Positions 25,101 through 40,100 of a stretch of 64,000 bases of DNA are shown here, piece by piece. Source of the DNA: Micrasema longulum (lineage: Eukaryota; Arthropoda; Insecta; Trichoptera; Brachycentridae). A program made the translations under genes and the position numbers. Under the pieces are notes generated by a model. That model saw only the letters and a program-made list of their open reading frames with translations. It did not search any database and was not told the DNA's origin. The stretch is from assembly GCA_022494885.1 (NCBI GenBank), contig JAGVSM010001424.1, positions 67,001 through 131,000 on the forward strand, given 5' to 3'. Positions within the stretch are counted from its first letter, which is position 1, and each line of letters starts with the position of its first letter.

Positions 25101-28100
25101 TCTTTTTGCTTTTTTGATAAATTGTTTTTTATGGGAGCTAAGATCATCAAAAAACCCATAAAAGCGCACAGTTTTATCTGCCGTCTTTGGACATACGGTA
25201 TACAGATAAATCATTTTGAAAAACAGAAAAGGTACCAACACAGAAAATTTCATTCTGATACTCTTTTTTGAAAAAATAACAAAATCAGATCAGTTTTGGG
25301 TGCGGAAACTGGACAATGAAACATCAATTTTAGGTGGACATAATCAGTCCGACGTGCAGTTGTCTTTTTCAGGAGGCATTTGTGAGAGAGTGACAGAAAA
25401 ACAATGTTCAAATACCTATTCATCAAAATTGTCTGGCTCCACATATCCTCTAAAGGGGTTATTTACAGACATTGTCCATTTATACAATTCATAGGGATAA
25501 ATATTACCATATAAGAACAGTTCAAAACATTAAAAAATAATAAAAGAAGCATTGACAAAACATAAGATATTGAGTTATGATGGAATAATAATAAAAAAAC
25601 ATTATTAATTATTTTAGATAACTACTTTATTATAAGTAATATGTATAAAGTAAATTACAATCCATTAAAATATTTGATACCCTCTGCTTTATGTGTGCGT
25701 GTCACAATAAGTTTTCATATAAATCATTCAAGTGTGAAACGAAATTTGTATGTTTGCTTGGTTCACCGACAGGCACCAAGACATAAATAAAGAGTTATTA
25801 AACATTTGAACGCACTATATCTACTATCTTTATTACCACTTAAAAGTTGCTAATAATTCATATATTTTAGTTTATGGTACTGTATTTTATATTTTTTGTT
25901 CTCTTGCTTTTATTTTTTTTAAATAATCATTTTGTTATTATTTTTATAGTAGGTATAGCACATATCATTAAATATTATAGTTTATACCTGTTCCAGAAGA
26001 CCATAACTACGAATAAGGAAATCTCTGCGGGACAGTTGTGTTATCCTCTCTCTCTCCTCAGCCTCCACAATCGGCATTGGTTCAAATGAATTAAGAGAAA
26101 ATCGTTTCACCTGGACCAAAAATAAATAAAAACTATTTCACTCTAGATATTATTATCTGTGATGATGGGAAAAATAAGTCAGGTTATTTACTGTATTTCT
26201 TAGTTTTATGCAAAAGAGGAGACCTGGGTGGGAATGTTCAAAACGACGTAGTCACAATAAATGTTTCTGACTAGGGGTAGCTGCGTGCCAGAAAAAAATT
26301 AATGATGGCGGAAAAAGTAGCTGTAGGAGAAGCTAAAATCCTTAATTAGTACTTTTTAAAATAATTAAAAAAACTGTGGATGCCTGTAGTTAATGGTACA
26401 TGTCATGTGAAAGGCTATGGTATTCTGAAATTGCAATTTATTCTCTTGGAAATGGGAATATTAATCAATGATTCTGGTTTTAACTGCACGTATTTTACAG
26501 TCGGTGGGATTATGATTTTCTGATCCTGATATCTGATTCTGATCGGGGGATTTCGCCGATAGGCGGAGGTATTTTAAATACACAAAAGCAAATGTAAACA
26601 CAAATGACTTTAATGTGTCCAATCACCATTCTTGCAAAGTTCAAGAAAAATGGCGATGGCAACTACTTTTAATTTCTTCTCAGAATTTCCCCTTAGCTTT
26701 GCAAAGCGCTATATAAAACAAAAATAATATTTATGTATGTAAAACTGTTGGTCTCCCAAATAAAATAAAATAATATGTAGCAACATTGGGAGGATCATTA
26801 TTGCACCGCATCTACAGGCAATATTACCAAAATATTTTCTCCACACTGGCAGACGCAGCTAACTTCTGTCGTCATCACCAAACTACTTTCGAGATGACCC
26901 AAATCTTTACCGGACACTGAGCTCTGTTACCTACATTGGTTTAAAATAAGGAAAGTCGACTTTAGTCCATGCCGTAATATCTCCTCACAAAGTGTCGAAC
27001 ATCTGTTATTTGACTATCCGTTTTGCAGCTGACAATGCCATCATCTTGAAGCAAAAGCATGAAAGATGAAATATCCCTAACAGATGTTCACATTGGCATT
27101 ACATTATATACGAGGCGAGTTTTTTAAGCAATTACTGTTTTGATATTCCGCCGCAACAGTGCTGCGATCGGTGTCCCGCGCAGGCGCACTGTGTACCTGC
27201 ATCTGTTGACAAGCCACAGAAGCCATCGCGGCATTCGTCAATCATGTTACATTTGCTTTTGCATATTTAAAATGCCTCCGCCAATAGAACATCCTGCGGA
27301 CTGTGAAATACGCACAGTTATATGTTTTCTTAGTGCTTGAGGCGAGAAAGCAGTTGACATTCACCGCTAAATTTGTGAAGTGTATGGACAAAACATTATG
27401 AGTGATGGAATGATACGCAAATGGGTCAGAGCTTTCAAAGATGGCAGAACGAATGTTCATGACGAGGAACGGAGTGGGCGACCCTCAGTAATCACTGTAG
27501 ATTTGGTGCAGAAAGTCGATAAAAAAGTGAAATAGAACAGACACTTGACGATTTCTTTGTTAGCAGAGTAGTTCCCTCAAGTTTCAAGAAGTGTTCTCTA
27601 TGAAATTGTTACCGAACGCTTAAACTCTCGAAAACGTAATGCGTACCAAAAATGATGACGGAGGCGCACAAAACCAAACGTTTAGGCAGCGCCTTGAACG
27701 TTATAATGCTGAAGGTGACCATTATTTAAGCCAAATTGTCACAGGCGATGAAACATGGGTGGCCTATGTTACACCAGACACAAAACAACAATCCGTGGAA
27801 TGGTGGCATTCAACAACGCCCAAGAAAGTAAAATTTAACCAGATCTGCCTTTGAAATCATGTGTACATGTTTTGGGACAGGAAGGGGGTGTTGCTTGTTG
27901 ATTTTTTGCCTCGTGGTGACACAATAAATTCCTAAACATATTGTGAGACCTTAAAAAAACTGCGCCTTGTAATTCAAAACAAAAGGCGCAGCATGCTGAG
28001 TAAAGGGATCGTTTTCTGTATGACAACGCCCGTCCACATGTGGCCAATCGAACTCAAGATCTCATTCCATCGTTTGGCTGGGAACAATTTGATCATCCAC

Positions 28101-31100
28101 CGTACAGCCCAGTGACTACCACGTTTTCTACATCTGAAGAAGCATCTTGGAGGTCAACGCCACGATGATGATGATAGCCTAAAAATGGCCATGTTGCAGT
28201 GGCTATCAAATCAGGCGGCAAACTTCTATCACGACGAAATGGTGTCTTAATATTGATGATAATTATCTGGAAAAGTAAATAAAACTGTGGACTTTCATAT
28301 AAAAATGAAAAAGATTACTTGATTTTTTAAATATCAAAACGGTACTTACTTAAAAAACACGCCTCGTACATAGCTATGAAATATAATGTTTTCAGTATAA
28401 TAAAAGTACAAAGTGGATTTGCAGTTATGACGCATGTTTGATTTTGTCTTTAACTTACACAATTAGATTTTATTGGTTTAAGTTTTTCTTTTTTTTCATG
28501 GGCATGGATGTTCTCCTTAGTGTCTTTATTTGTTTGTCCCTGAGTTTCGGCATCAACCTGTTCCTTAAAGTTTCTCAATGGCAGTTTCTTGAGTGCCTCA
28601 GCCTTCAGTCTTGCTTGCTAAAAATATAAATGAATTAAACTGTAAGAGAACTGAAGAATGGAATAGTTATTAAAAGAGCAATATTTTATGCCGTAAACAT
28701 GAATACCTCTATTTCTTCACGCTGCTGTCGGGCACAATCTCCTCTCAGTCTGGAACTGGTTGTGCTTGTATAAAGAGAACTGGATGGCTGATGGAAGAAC
28801 TCTGAATAATCATCGCCAGAAGGATATACACGTCTAAAAAAATAATAAACAAAGATGGCATACTATTATTATTATTATGGATGACTTTTATAATGCCAGT
28901 TTTGTAATATGCATAATACCATGAATATTTATTTAAATTTGACTTAAAATTTAGTGCGCTGGTTGCGCAGAGGTATAATTACTTTTTCTATAGCCATAGA
29001 TATAGCTGATCTAGGCATAAAACGTCTGTCAGTTAGTTCAACTAGAATGCACAGTTCTTTTAGATATTTCGGAACAGAGTTGTGTAGTGACTTATACATA
29101 AGCCAACAAAGTTTTATTCCACCCTCTGTGGAAAAGGTAGCCAGTGTAATTCCCGAAGTAGTGTGATATGATAAAATGATATCGACTGAACTTAGAGATT
29201 CCAAAAATAAGTCTAGCTGTGGCCACTATATACACTAATGTAATACATTACAGTAATGCCTTTTTTAAAAAGCCGTGTTGGAATCGGATCTAATGTGCAT
29301 TGTTTGTAGGGTAATGCTGCAACAATCTAATATTATACTATGTATGTAAGTTATTGGACATAGTTTACACGGCAAGTTTGAATAAAGGGCTAGAGATGAA
29401 TATTTCCAAGACTAAATGTATGGTTATTCGGAAAAAGCCACAAACTTTCCCAATGACTTTAAAACTTGGAGCGCAGTTTATTGAGCAAGTTCATCAATAT
29501 AGATATTTAGGATGCTGGCTGAATGATAAATGGGATCACTCGCAAGAGATCAAAGTCAGAATAGAGGTGGGCGAGACTGCTTTTTCAGGATGCGTGACCT
29601 TCTTTGCAGTAGAGACTTTAATTTAGACCTCCGAATGCGCATTACTCAATGTTACGTCTTCTCGGTACTTTTTTACAGCGTCAAAATGTGGACACTCACC
29701 CAAAACACTTCAAAAAAGATCGAAGCCTTTGAAATGTGGTGCTACAGGAGGATATTAAAAATCTCCTGGGTGGATAGAGTCCGAAGCGATGATGTTCTCC
29801 GACGGATGGAAAAAGATAAAGAGGTACTGAAGACCATAAAGAAAAGAAAACTTGAGTACTTTGGGCATGTGATGAGAGGCGAAAAATATCCATTAGAAAT
29901 ATCGGTAGTCATTCTACAGGGAAGGATTGAAGGGAGACGCAGTGCAGGTAGAAGGCGCATCTCTTGGCTTAAGAACTTGCGCGACTGGTTCCATTGCAGC
30001 ACTCAGTCCTTGTTCAGGGCAGCTGCCAATAAAGTAAGAATCGCAATGAAGATTTCCAACCTCCATCGGGGAGAGGAACCATAAGAAGAAGAAGATGTAA
30101 GTCTAACAATTTAATACCATTGATTTTGGTTATTATTTTTATTATTAATATACTGTCAACTTAAAGGTTGTGTTTGATGCACTTAGTTTTTGAAAAAATT
30201 ATGATGATATTATCATACATATTATGTAACTGATTTGTAAACAAATTTATCCTCCATTATATTAATCACTTTCACAGGAAGACTGTTTCAAAATTTTACG
30301 ACTAGGTTAGTAAAGAATTGCTTTCTTGTTTTGAAAATGAAAACAGCATAAAAAAGGGACAAGAAATATACCCAAATTGCAGCAGAAAATATTTCATATC
30401 GTACCTTAAGTAACAACACCGCTTAAGTCATTTTTGTTATATTTACGGGACGGCGATTAAGACTGTAAATTTTTTTAAATTGAAGGGGAATTAGGCGTAA
30501 AAAATGTAATAGGCGACAGTTTATGGATAAAACGTTTCATTTCAATACATTTTAAGGCGTAATTTAATTGAGCTTTTTAATAAAATAAGCCGTTTTTTAA
30601 AAAATAACAAAAATGACTTACACGGTGTTGTTACTTAAGGGATGATGTCTTTAACAATTTAAAAGTAATTAATTTTGAGAGTGCTAGTAACAATAATACT
30701 TAATTTTTTCTTTTTTTTTCTTTTTTACTATGTAAAGTTTCACTTTTTATTTTGCATAGCAGTATGCTTTTTATTGTTTCTACAGGTATACAAAAAAGCG
30801 TTGTTTATTTTTTAAATTATTACTTACTATGTTTGTACTTACCTGTTTATTTTTTGTAAATGCCCCTTGGGCGTATTGTAAAATTAAATAAATAAATATT
30901 TACACATACATAAATATTTTTCAAGTGTTGCAACCAAAATGGATAGTCATATTTCACAGACCTGAAATTTCCAAGGTGTGCTTCTTCCCACTGTATTTGT
31001 GCAAGCCAGGGAGATTTCTCTTCTTCTTTCTGTATTTCTTTTTCAACACTGTTCAACCTTTCGAGCATTACTCTGTTAGAAAATTGTTAAAGATTAATTA

Positions 31101-34100
31101 CATATGTTAATGATTAAGAATTTGAAGATACTTTATTTATTATATTTATAAAATAATTTTTCATTTACTTCCCAATAATTGATAAGCTTCTAACAAATTA
31201 CAAAAGGGATGGAGGACATTTTAGAGGAGAAGGGAATATGGAAGTCCAGGCATTTACAGGGCTTATGACCTGTCATTGGCTGGTTTAAGTGGCCACTTTA
31301 CACACTGTGTAACATTCACCATTTTGCCTATGTTTGAACACTCATATTTGTGAAATCCAGTCTTTTGTCTATGAATATTTGGACAAACTCAAATATTGTG
31401 ATAAGCTTTTAATTACATTATTATTATAATGAAGAAAATGACCAAAATAAAAAACAACCTCTTAATTTTTCCATATTTTTCTAAGGAATAACATCAGTAA
31501 CAAAAAATAGTATGTATTAAAAAAAAATGCTTGGTGAATATTTTGACACAGGCCTGCCTACTAAAGATACAGGGCACTGTAATAATTTATTATCAATTAA
31601 AATGATTTTAAAAAATTATAAAATTCTTTTATTTGTCGATTCTTATTATGATAAGCTATTTCTTAATGTCATATTATCCATGTGTCAATAATTGTGACGC
31701 TAAAAAACAAACGTGGCCATCTCCGCCGTTAGCCAAACCGAGTAAATATACTTTTTTTCTTTGAGCGATTAATATAACCACGGAGTTCCCGTAGTGCTAT
31801 TCTATAAATGTGCTTTTATTAAAAAATACGATTTCGATAGTGAGTTATAGTCACAATTCGTTAAAAAAGTCGGAAATTGCATTTAAATTTTGGAGATGTC
31901 CATGTTTGTTTTGCACTGTCTGGATTTGGCCAGTTTTGAAATAAATCGCATTGGAGATGGACTGTTTTGTTTTGCACTCTATCTTTCGTGTCTCTCCAAA
32001 AATCAACAGGGATGTGCTAAGATAAAAAAGACACATTATAAAAAAAACATGTTTATTAAAATGAATAAAAACAAAATTAAGTCTTTAGCAATACTTATAA
32101 GAACAACACTCTAGACAACGCAACGTTAAAAAAAATATAGGAATATACTCATATAAAAGAACAATAATTTAAATCTGATACATAATAAATTGTATTTTTA
32201 AAATGCAATTCAGTACATCATCAACATTATCATTTTCCCATGTACACCCTGTGGTGCATAGAGAACTTAATTATATGGCAAATATAAAACATACATTAAG
32301 GCAAAATGATAAGTTTAACGCTTCAGCTCTAGTCCAAGGACTATGAAATATAACAAAATAAACCCATTTATTTGATATATTTATCTTAATGTTGCCGGGA
32401 ATTAAACCCAGTACCTTCATTGCTTTTTGGGGTTTTATAGTACACAACTGTATTATTTATTTTGCTAAGATACTAGGCTTTGCAATTAACCATATTTTTT
32501 GGTCTTCTTCTTTCGGTAGTTGATGTTTTGATAAATTGTAGCAGGAAATTGTTTTTATTTAAATTTATTTCAACAGAGAGGGAAAAAAAATTTGAGAAGG
32601 GAATATGGAAGTCTAGGCATTTACAGGGCTTATGACCTGTCATTGGCTGGTTTAAGTGGCCACTTTACTTATTTATCTAAATAAAAGTAAATTAAATAAT
32701 AACAAAAAATAATGTAGATATTAGGGACAGCCCTAGCAAGTTTAAGACGTTGAAAGTTTAAGAAGTTGAATTTCGAAATCACCTTACAGTTTTTCAGTCG
32801 TATTTGTACGTTTAATGCTGTAATTAGATATGGTAATCTTTCGTGCTTTATCTGCAGTCACTTTTTCTATATTAGTCGTATTGTTTTCCATACACCATAC
32901 ACTTAAAAACTCAAAGAGCACACACCGCAAGAACGACAATCTTTTGGGCAATGGAACCCATCTTGATAAAATGCTACGATCTGATTGGTTCAAACGGATA
33001 TGGACACGTTTGATTTAAAACACTCAATGGACATGGCCACGTTTGAAAAATAATACGATTTTCAAATTGTTTTTTTAGAAAAAATAAAAGAGACTGGGTT
33101 GTTAAAACTTAATATTATTATGTAAAACATCGTAAGCATTAATATTAACCAAAAATCTCAATTATCACGGTGGGTGGAGATGGCCACGTTTGTTTTTTAG
33201 CGTCACAATTATCCATGGTGGTTTTGTTTTGTGTAAAATTTATTTTGGGTAAATAAATACAAATTAGATATTAATGTGCAGTGAAAATAATATTATATTC
33301 ACATCTATTGGAGTTCACCCAGTGAGACATTCATAAAAAAAGTAAATGAATAATGTTATTAATTCAGATAACTGGGAAATGTTTTGGCTTTTACCATATA
33401 ATTATGTATTTTGAATGATTTAGAAAGATGTTATTATGTATTTACTTGTGTGGCTTCTGAAGTAACCTATCCTTGATCCTTCGGCGATCTTCTTCCAATA
33501 CTTTTCTCCTGTCACATTGTGAGATGTTCAGTAGTTGAAATGTATCAGACAAAAGACTATCCTTGACTTCTTTGTCCAGAGCGGTTTCCGTGTGGAAGCT
33601 GGGCGAATGATTGACCTGTTCATTTTATAATAAAATATTTGTGTACCCAAAATATGTTAAGAATTTTATGATTATCAAATAAACCTATCTTCATAAAGAA
33701 CATACCTCTAAAATAAAGGGCTGCAAATTTTGATCCAAAAGTATGTCAAAACCCAAAATTTCAAAACAAGCTTGGACCTAAAACATTAGACAAAATATTT
33801 TTCTATTTAATTTACACAAAGAAGGATGTAGCCAATATTTTGGCAGCAAGCTGACTTACATAATTTGTATTCCGTAGAAAGCAAAATAACAAATTAAACA
33901 CATCTAAAGAAGGTACAGAACTTGATAGATTATTCGAAACTATATATTTAAACGTAAATATTTTAAAGTTAGTAAAAATATTGTTACAGCATTTTCCCCC
34001 CCCCCCCCGAGTCTTTATTAAGTCTCAAATTAACTAAAGTAATAATGCTCCCTGAAACCAAAATGCTAATAAAGAACTAGTTTGGAAGACCTGATTAAGA

Positions 34101-37100
34101 TAAATCTTTTATCCCACTTGGTGGAAGACATTTGATCGGCATGACTTTAAATAGCATTATAAATAAAAACACATGATTAGTTTCATCTTATTAAAAATAA
34201 AAGTATTTTGGTTTTTGTGGAGTATAATCGGAGAACTTACAGTGTCGTGTGAAGGGAAACAAGCTTTATAACTATGTCTCAGAATAGGCCATGCAGATAT
34301 GACTGTTTTCACAATAGCTTGGTCAATGGATTGCCACATAGCTTCCGTATCAACTCCCTGCGAATTTAGCAGCACATTCAGAGTAGATATTTTACTGAAA
34401 AATAAAGATATAAACAATAACATAATATATAATCTTACAAACAAAAATTTCAATGCTATTATTGAGTATAAATACGCGATATTTTCTAAGACAAAGGCAT
34501 AGGAAGTATTATTTATGATCAATATTCCAATTCCCATTTCTGTGAAGCTGTGGAGTAACTGTTTTTTATCTTTAGCACACGGATATGCAAAACACGATAA
34601 GTAATAAATGAATAAATATTATAGTTCAAACCGTTTGCTTCCTGATTCATTATCATTAACAAATGTCCGGCTATGTCTGTTTACAGCATAGTTAGTGAGG
34701 TGCATGAATACATTAGTGGTATTTTGACTGTTAGGGTCTGCATACTGACTTGTAGCAAATCTAGAAAAAAACAAAAAACAAAACCATATATTGCACCTCC
34801 TCGTCAAGAGTGTCACAAGCCCAGCACATAACTACTAATTACTTTTCAACCTGCAAATTACGCCCCTTCAAATTCAGACTAAACTAAGGTTCATTGGTAC
34901 TCATATAAAAACAAAGTATTGATGTTAAGTTTGTTCTTATGATTTGAAGAAAAAAATAACATAAATGTTATCAAAGCAATACCTTTAATATTTGTTTTTG
35001 AAAAGAAATACAAGAATTTTAAATCATACTAATTTTGTGCTATTTTGATTAAATTATGCCTTCAACAATGTTTTTTTTTTGTTAATTTGAACACATAATA
35101 ATTATTTATTACTATCGGGCAAGTCAGCTATCACCGAATGTTACATGCTAGAAAATTCAACAGAGAGAGAAAACATTTCCCAGAAGGAAATATGGAAGTC
35201 TAGGCATTTACAGGGCTTATGACCTGTCTACAAACATCTGGACGTACTCAAAACATTGTTAACTAAACTAACTGGTATAAGAAGAAGTATACAAATTTAA
35301 AGGTATTTTCAAACATTACCTAGTAGGTGAAAATTCAGCTAGATGAATCTCACCTACATCCATAAAGGTTTCAGATCTTTTTTTTTCAATCCAAATTTTC
35401 ATATAAATTTAATACATATATTTATATCAACGAACCCATTTTACTTCACAAAAATGAGAAACAGATGGAAGAGTTGAGGAAATGTGGATATTTAAACATA
35501 GACAGAATGGTGAATGTAATGTGGCCACTTAAACCAGTCAACATACCCGTCAGAAAAGTTGTTCCAATACATGAAGGTGCTGGATATGAGACACCTGTAC
35601 CTGAAAGAAGCACTTACACACTTCTGGTAAAACAATAAGGAGAGATCTCAGCAAAATGTTCGTACGAGGTTTTCGCAGAGTACGAATTATGTCATACCAA
35701 AATACCGTATGACTTTTGCCCAGAGACATCTCTCCTTTATCGCATCGAGGGTGTTTAATATTTTGGAAGAGCGTATTAAGGACAAAAACTAATTTGAAGA
35801 GTGGAGTTAAGGACAGGATTTTCCTTAGTGGGAGGGATTTGAGTAGGAAACTCCTTGATGATTTTCCGAATGTTTGAGTTTTGCTGTTTACCACATTGAT
35901 GTGCCATATATTTATTTTTTAAAATTATTATTATGTTTCTGACCCAATATAATATTTGTGGTAACATATTCAAATGTCCTGTGTCAACTAATTACTCGTC
36001 CCAACTTAACACAGGACTTTTAGTCCCATGGAGTTGGGACTTATGTCTCAAAAAATGTGTAATAAACTATTTATAAGTAACAAATTACAACAGGGATGGA
36101 GAATACCTTAAATAAGGGAATATGGAAGTCAAGGCATTTACAGGGCTTATGACCTGTCATTGGCTGGTTTAAGTAAATAAAATAATAAAAATAAATGAAA
36201 AATCATAAACCCTGTAAATGCCTAGGCTTCCACATTCCCTTCTCAAAAATGTTTCCGTCTGCGTTGCAATAAATTTCGATATTAATAACTCCCTAGGGAG
36301 GGAAATCCAGCCTGTCTACAAACATTTAGAGGTACTCACATAAATGAATTAAAAACATTATTTAATATCATTACCATAAATGAGACTCTTAAAACTTTTT
36401 GTATTTCAATAAAACTTTTTTTTATTATTAAGTTACTAAGATTAATTTAATTGTATAAATAGATTTATAGTGCAGAGGAGGCCTCATATGCCTATGTAAT
36501 TATTTTTTTGTAAATTTATTCTCATAAAAATGTAGTAAAAGCATACCTTACAAGCCCTTCTTTGTAAACAAAAAGGCGCAATGGATCACAAGATGTTATC
36601 AAAGTGTAAACGCGGATATCAAATTTGTATCCATCTATTAAGTAGGGTTTGGAAATGTACTGTTGACAAATCAGTCTTTCGGAAATCTTCAAGTCCTTAA
36701 GATTTTTTGTGAGAAATATTCCTCTACCTTGACTTCCACATTCGGGTTTGATGATGAATGTTTTGTTCTTGTGCAATTTGTTGTAATTTAGAGCGTCATT
36801 CAGCCTATGAAAAGAATTTGAATGGGTAAAATTGGATATAAAAGAGGTTTTCTTACAAATTAATTCAATAAAAATTAGAGCATTAAATTGTACTGCAAAG
36901 TTTCTGGAAAATTTATGAAAAAAATAATCAAAGATATTTTAATAAACTAATTAACTACTTTGAACGACGTCACTAGTTCATATGAATCAATCCATAATGA
37001 TAAAACAGTTGTGAAAGATTTACGGTACGTCAACGGACCAATTGGCAGAACTGACTGAGAAGAAGCGGAAGAGATCTTGAGACCTCACAATTGGAGTAGT

Positions 37101-40100
37101 TTCAGAAATACAAAACTTCATCAAAAAATCATTGCTCTGATAATACGATACAATAAAAAAATAATTAAAAACCACTAACTTCCTCATTACATTAACTCTG
37201 AGCATTTGATGACAATCTGTTAGTATAACACTTTACGGGGCGTAATTATATTGTACCTAGTCCTGCCATAAATATGGTTACACGAGTTCGAAAATTCATA
37301 AAATGTAAACAAAAGCAGGCAAAGACCCGTAATCTTTTTTCAGGTAAAGTACCAACCCTTATACTATTGCTATAATTAGTCACTCGTTGAACGTCAACGA
37401 GTAAACATGGAGTGTGGTGTTGAAGAAAACTGAATCGCTGTAATCGCATTACAGAAAGTTGGGGAGAAGCCAGGAGACATTTTTAACACCCTAAAACTTT
37501 TAGGTATAAGTCGCAAGTTTGTGTATCGAGCTATTAATCGGTTCAAGAATTTTCAAAGTGCTGAAGACCGACAAAGATCTAGGCGTCCTTGAACTGTGCG
37601 GACTCCGGGAGCTATTAAGCAGAATTCATAGAAATCGGCTCCGTAAACAAAAAATCTTGTCCAGGGAGATGAATATATCGACTCGAAGTATGTCTCTCAT
37701 CATCAAATTTGACCTAAAGATGGGGGCTTACAGAAGAAGCACTGGTCATTTGCTTACTCCACCTTTAAGGGACATTAAGAAGACCAGAGCAAAAAAACTT
37801 ATTTCACGATTCGCGAATAATTTGCATTGAAAAGAAAAGTTTTCTGATGAAAAAATATTTGACATCAAATAAAACTTCAACAAGCAAAATGATCGAGCGT
37901 ATGCTCATAGCTCTCGAAAAGCCACTCAAGTCATTCCTCAAAAAGGTCAAAAAGGTCATCATCCAGCAGCAGTGATGATTTGGTGGGGTGTCTCCTACGA
38001 AGGGGTTTCTGAGCTTCATTTTTGTGCTAGTAATAAAAAAAAAACTTTTGTAAAATTAATTGCTTTTTTATTATAATAAAAACAGTTTGTAACAGTATTT
38101 ATGGCAGGACTGGGTATTTTACATTTTTGTAAAATAATGTTGTATTTTATGTAATTATTTTTTCCATAAAGACTTTAAAAATTAATCTAAAAAAATCATG
38201 CAGAGCACATTGGTATGAAGTACTCCAAAAAATTATATTATATATTTTTTACACTACAACTGCTCAAGAGGACAGATTACAGCTTGCACACCACATATGA
38301 GGACATAAGCCTCCTTGGCGGTGCCAACATGCACGGAAAAATTGCTCATTGCCGAACGAGAAAAGCTGCCCTAAGAACCTCTCTTATTTTTGGTAGCCTT
38401 AGCACCTTTGTGCTGAAAGAAGATAATCCAGAAGTACATAATATGTTCTTTATTGGATTGAGGAAAAGAGGGAAGTGAATTATTCACTGAATAAATTAAT
38501 TTGACATGAAAAATTCGAAAAACTTTTTAAAAGCCTTGAAATTCTTTTTGAAAGGCCAGATTACCAATATAAATTACAGAAAAAAACACCAGGCTTGAAA
38601 AAAAGCACATTTTAATATTGTGATCTCACCAGGAATCAAGCCCGGAACCTCCGTGGGTTTTAGCCACTACACCACTGCAGCTCTCTACCAAGGAATGGAA
38701 TAAAAATATTTACTATCCATACTTTTAAAAGAAGTCTTAATGTCACAATATAATAAAATGCGATTGTTAATTTTGAACTTACTCGGTTGGTAGGCACCAG
38801 GTTTTGGGGAAAAAATTATATTCCTTCGGAAAAGATTTTTGCATTCTGTTTAAATTTCGGGCAAGTAAGTCCTTTCTGAAATAATATTAATAATATTTTT
38901 ATATAATTTCTATATCAATCATAATTTATTTATTTATTAAAAAGGAATTAAACAGTCTTTAAAATTTGTAAACCACAATATTTTTATCCCGTGTCCGCTC
39001 CTTAGTAGAGCATACGGAGTCTACAAATAGACATCTCTGTCAGCAGTCAACTTCTGTCCATATTTAAATATTCTGCAAGCATTTGGACATAATCAAACAT
39101 TGTTGAACTTCTGTCCATCTTAGTTCAGACTTTAACTGTCAGTAGTGGATGTTCGGGATGTCCTGGATGTTAAGAATCTATGTGTGTTAAGAGCTTTAAC
39201 TCTTAGGAGGCATATATAGTATATGACCCAGTCAAGCGAGATGAATTAAATAAGTGATTTAACCAATTGTATCATAAATTCCATATTTATTATTCAACCA
39301 ATTGTATAATAAGTTTCATATTCATGATGTTTTTTAAGTATCTGCATATGTGTGGGAATTTTATATGTATACATTTGTAAATATTTGTAAGGGAGAGAAA
39401 GGGTGTGCAAGAGTGTATTACATACCGGCAAATCTCTAGCATTCCAGGAAAATGATTAATTCTTTGGAATCTTTTCATTTCCTTCGCCCTCTCCACCGAT
39501 ATACTCATATCTGTCCAATAAAAATTCCATGTATCATCATCCGTTACTTCTTTCATTCCATAGGATGAAGCCACCCTTCGTACAGAAGCGTAGCGACAAT
39601 TTGATATACATATTGTGACTCTGCGCTTCCTTCGTTTCTTCCGCAATAACGTTTTACTATCAAATGTGCCATCGTGTACATCTGTAATACATAAATAAAA
39701 TTATAAAACTGTGTGAAACCAATAAAAACGTGAACAGTATGTAAAAGTGTACCACTATAAATTATGTGCTATAATTTATAGTGGTACACTTTTACATACA
39801 TTTGAACCTTCCAGCCCTGGATATTTATAATGAGATGGAAAAAGATTTACTGATGTTTGTCAATGAAAACTCTTATATTCCATACAAAAATTTAGACAAT
39901 TGTATGAAATTTTGTCAGTAACGTAATCAGGAAGTTTTGTGGTTTTATTTTGTATTTTTTTATTTGTAATTAGACTATCACTAAGCCAAAAAAATCTATT
40001 TTATTTTTACATATCGTATTATATGTTATATTTATTATGTATTTTTTTATGCACCACAACAGGCCAAGAGGCCCAATTTAAGTGGTGAATTACATTACGG

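Larger units (their letters stand above)
31688..33212. mobile_element. 1.5-kb element with perfect 37-bp terminal repeats
   Basis: 31688-31724 (ATAATTGTGACGCTAAAAAA, then CAAACGTGGCCATCTCC) is the exact inverse of 33176-33212, 37 of 37 bases. If the outer TA belongs to the target, ends are ATTGTGACGC with a TA duplication, as in Tc1/mariner; that is inference. There is no transposase frame inside. The interior carries a decayed family B SINE (about 32217-32420, minus strand), a foldback copy (32566-32668) and internal GGCCACGTTTG/GGAGATG echoes of the ends (near 31890, 33030). TTLL intron 10. Confidence 0.9.

Noticed and set aside
29530..30084. 184-codon frame as a host gene
   Set aside because: It is the C-terminal half of an RTE-like LINE, recognisable by its RT-tail motifs.
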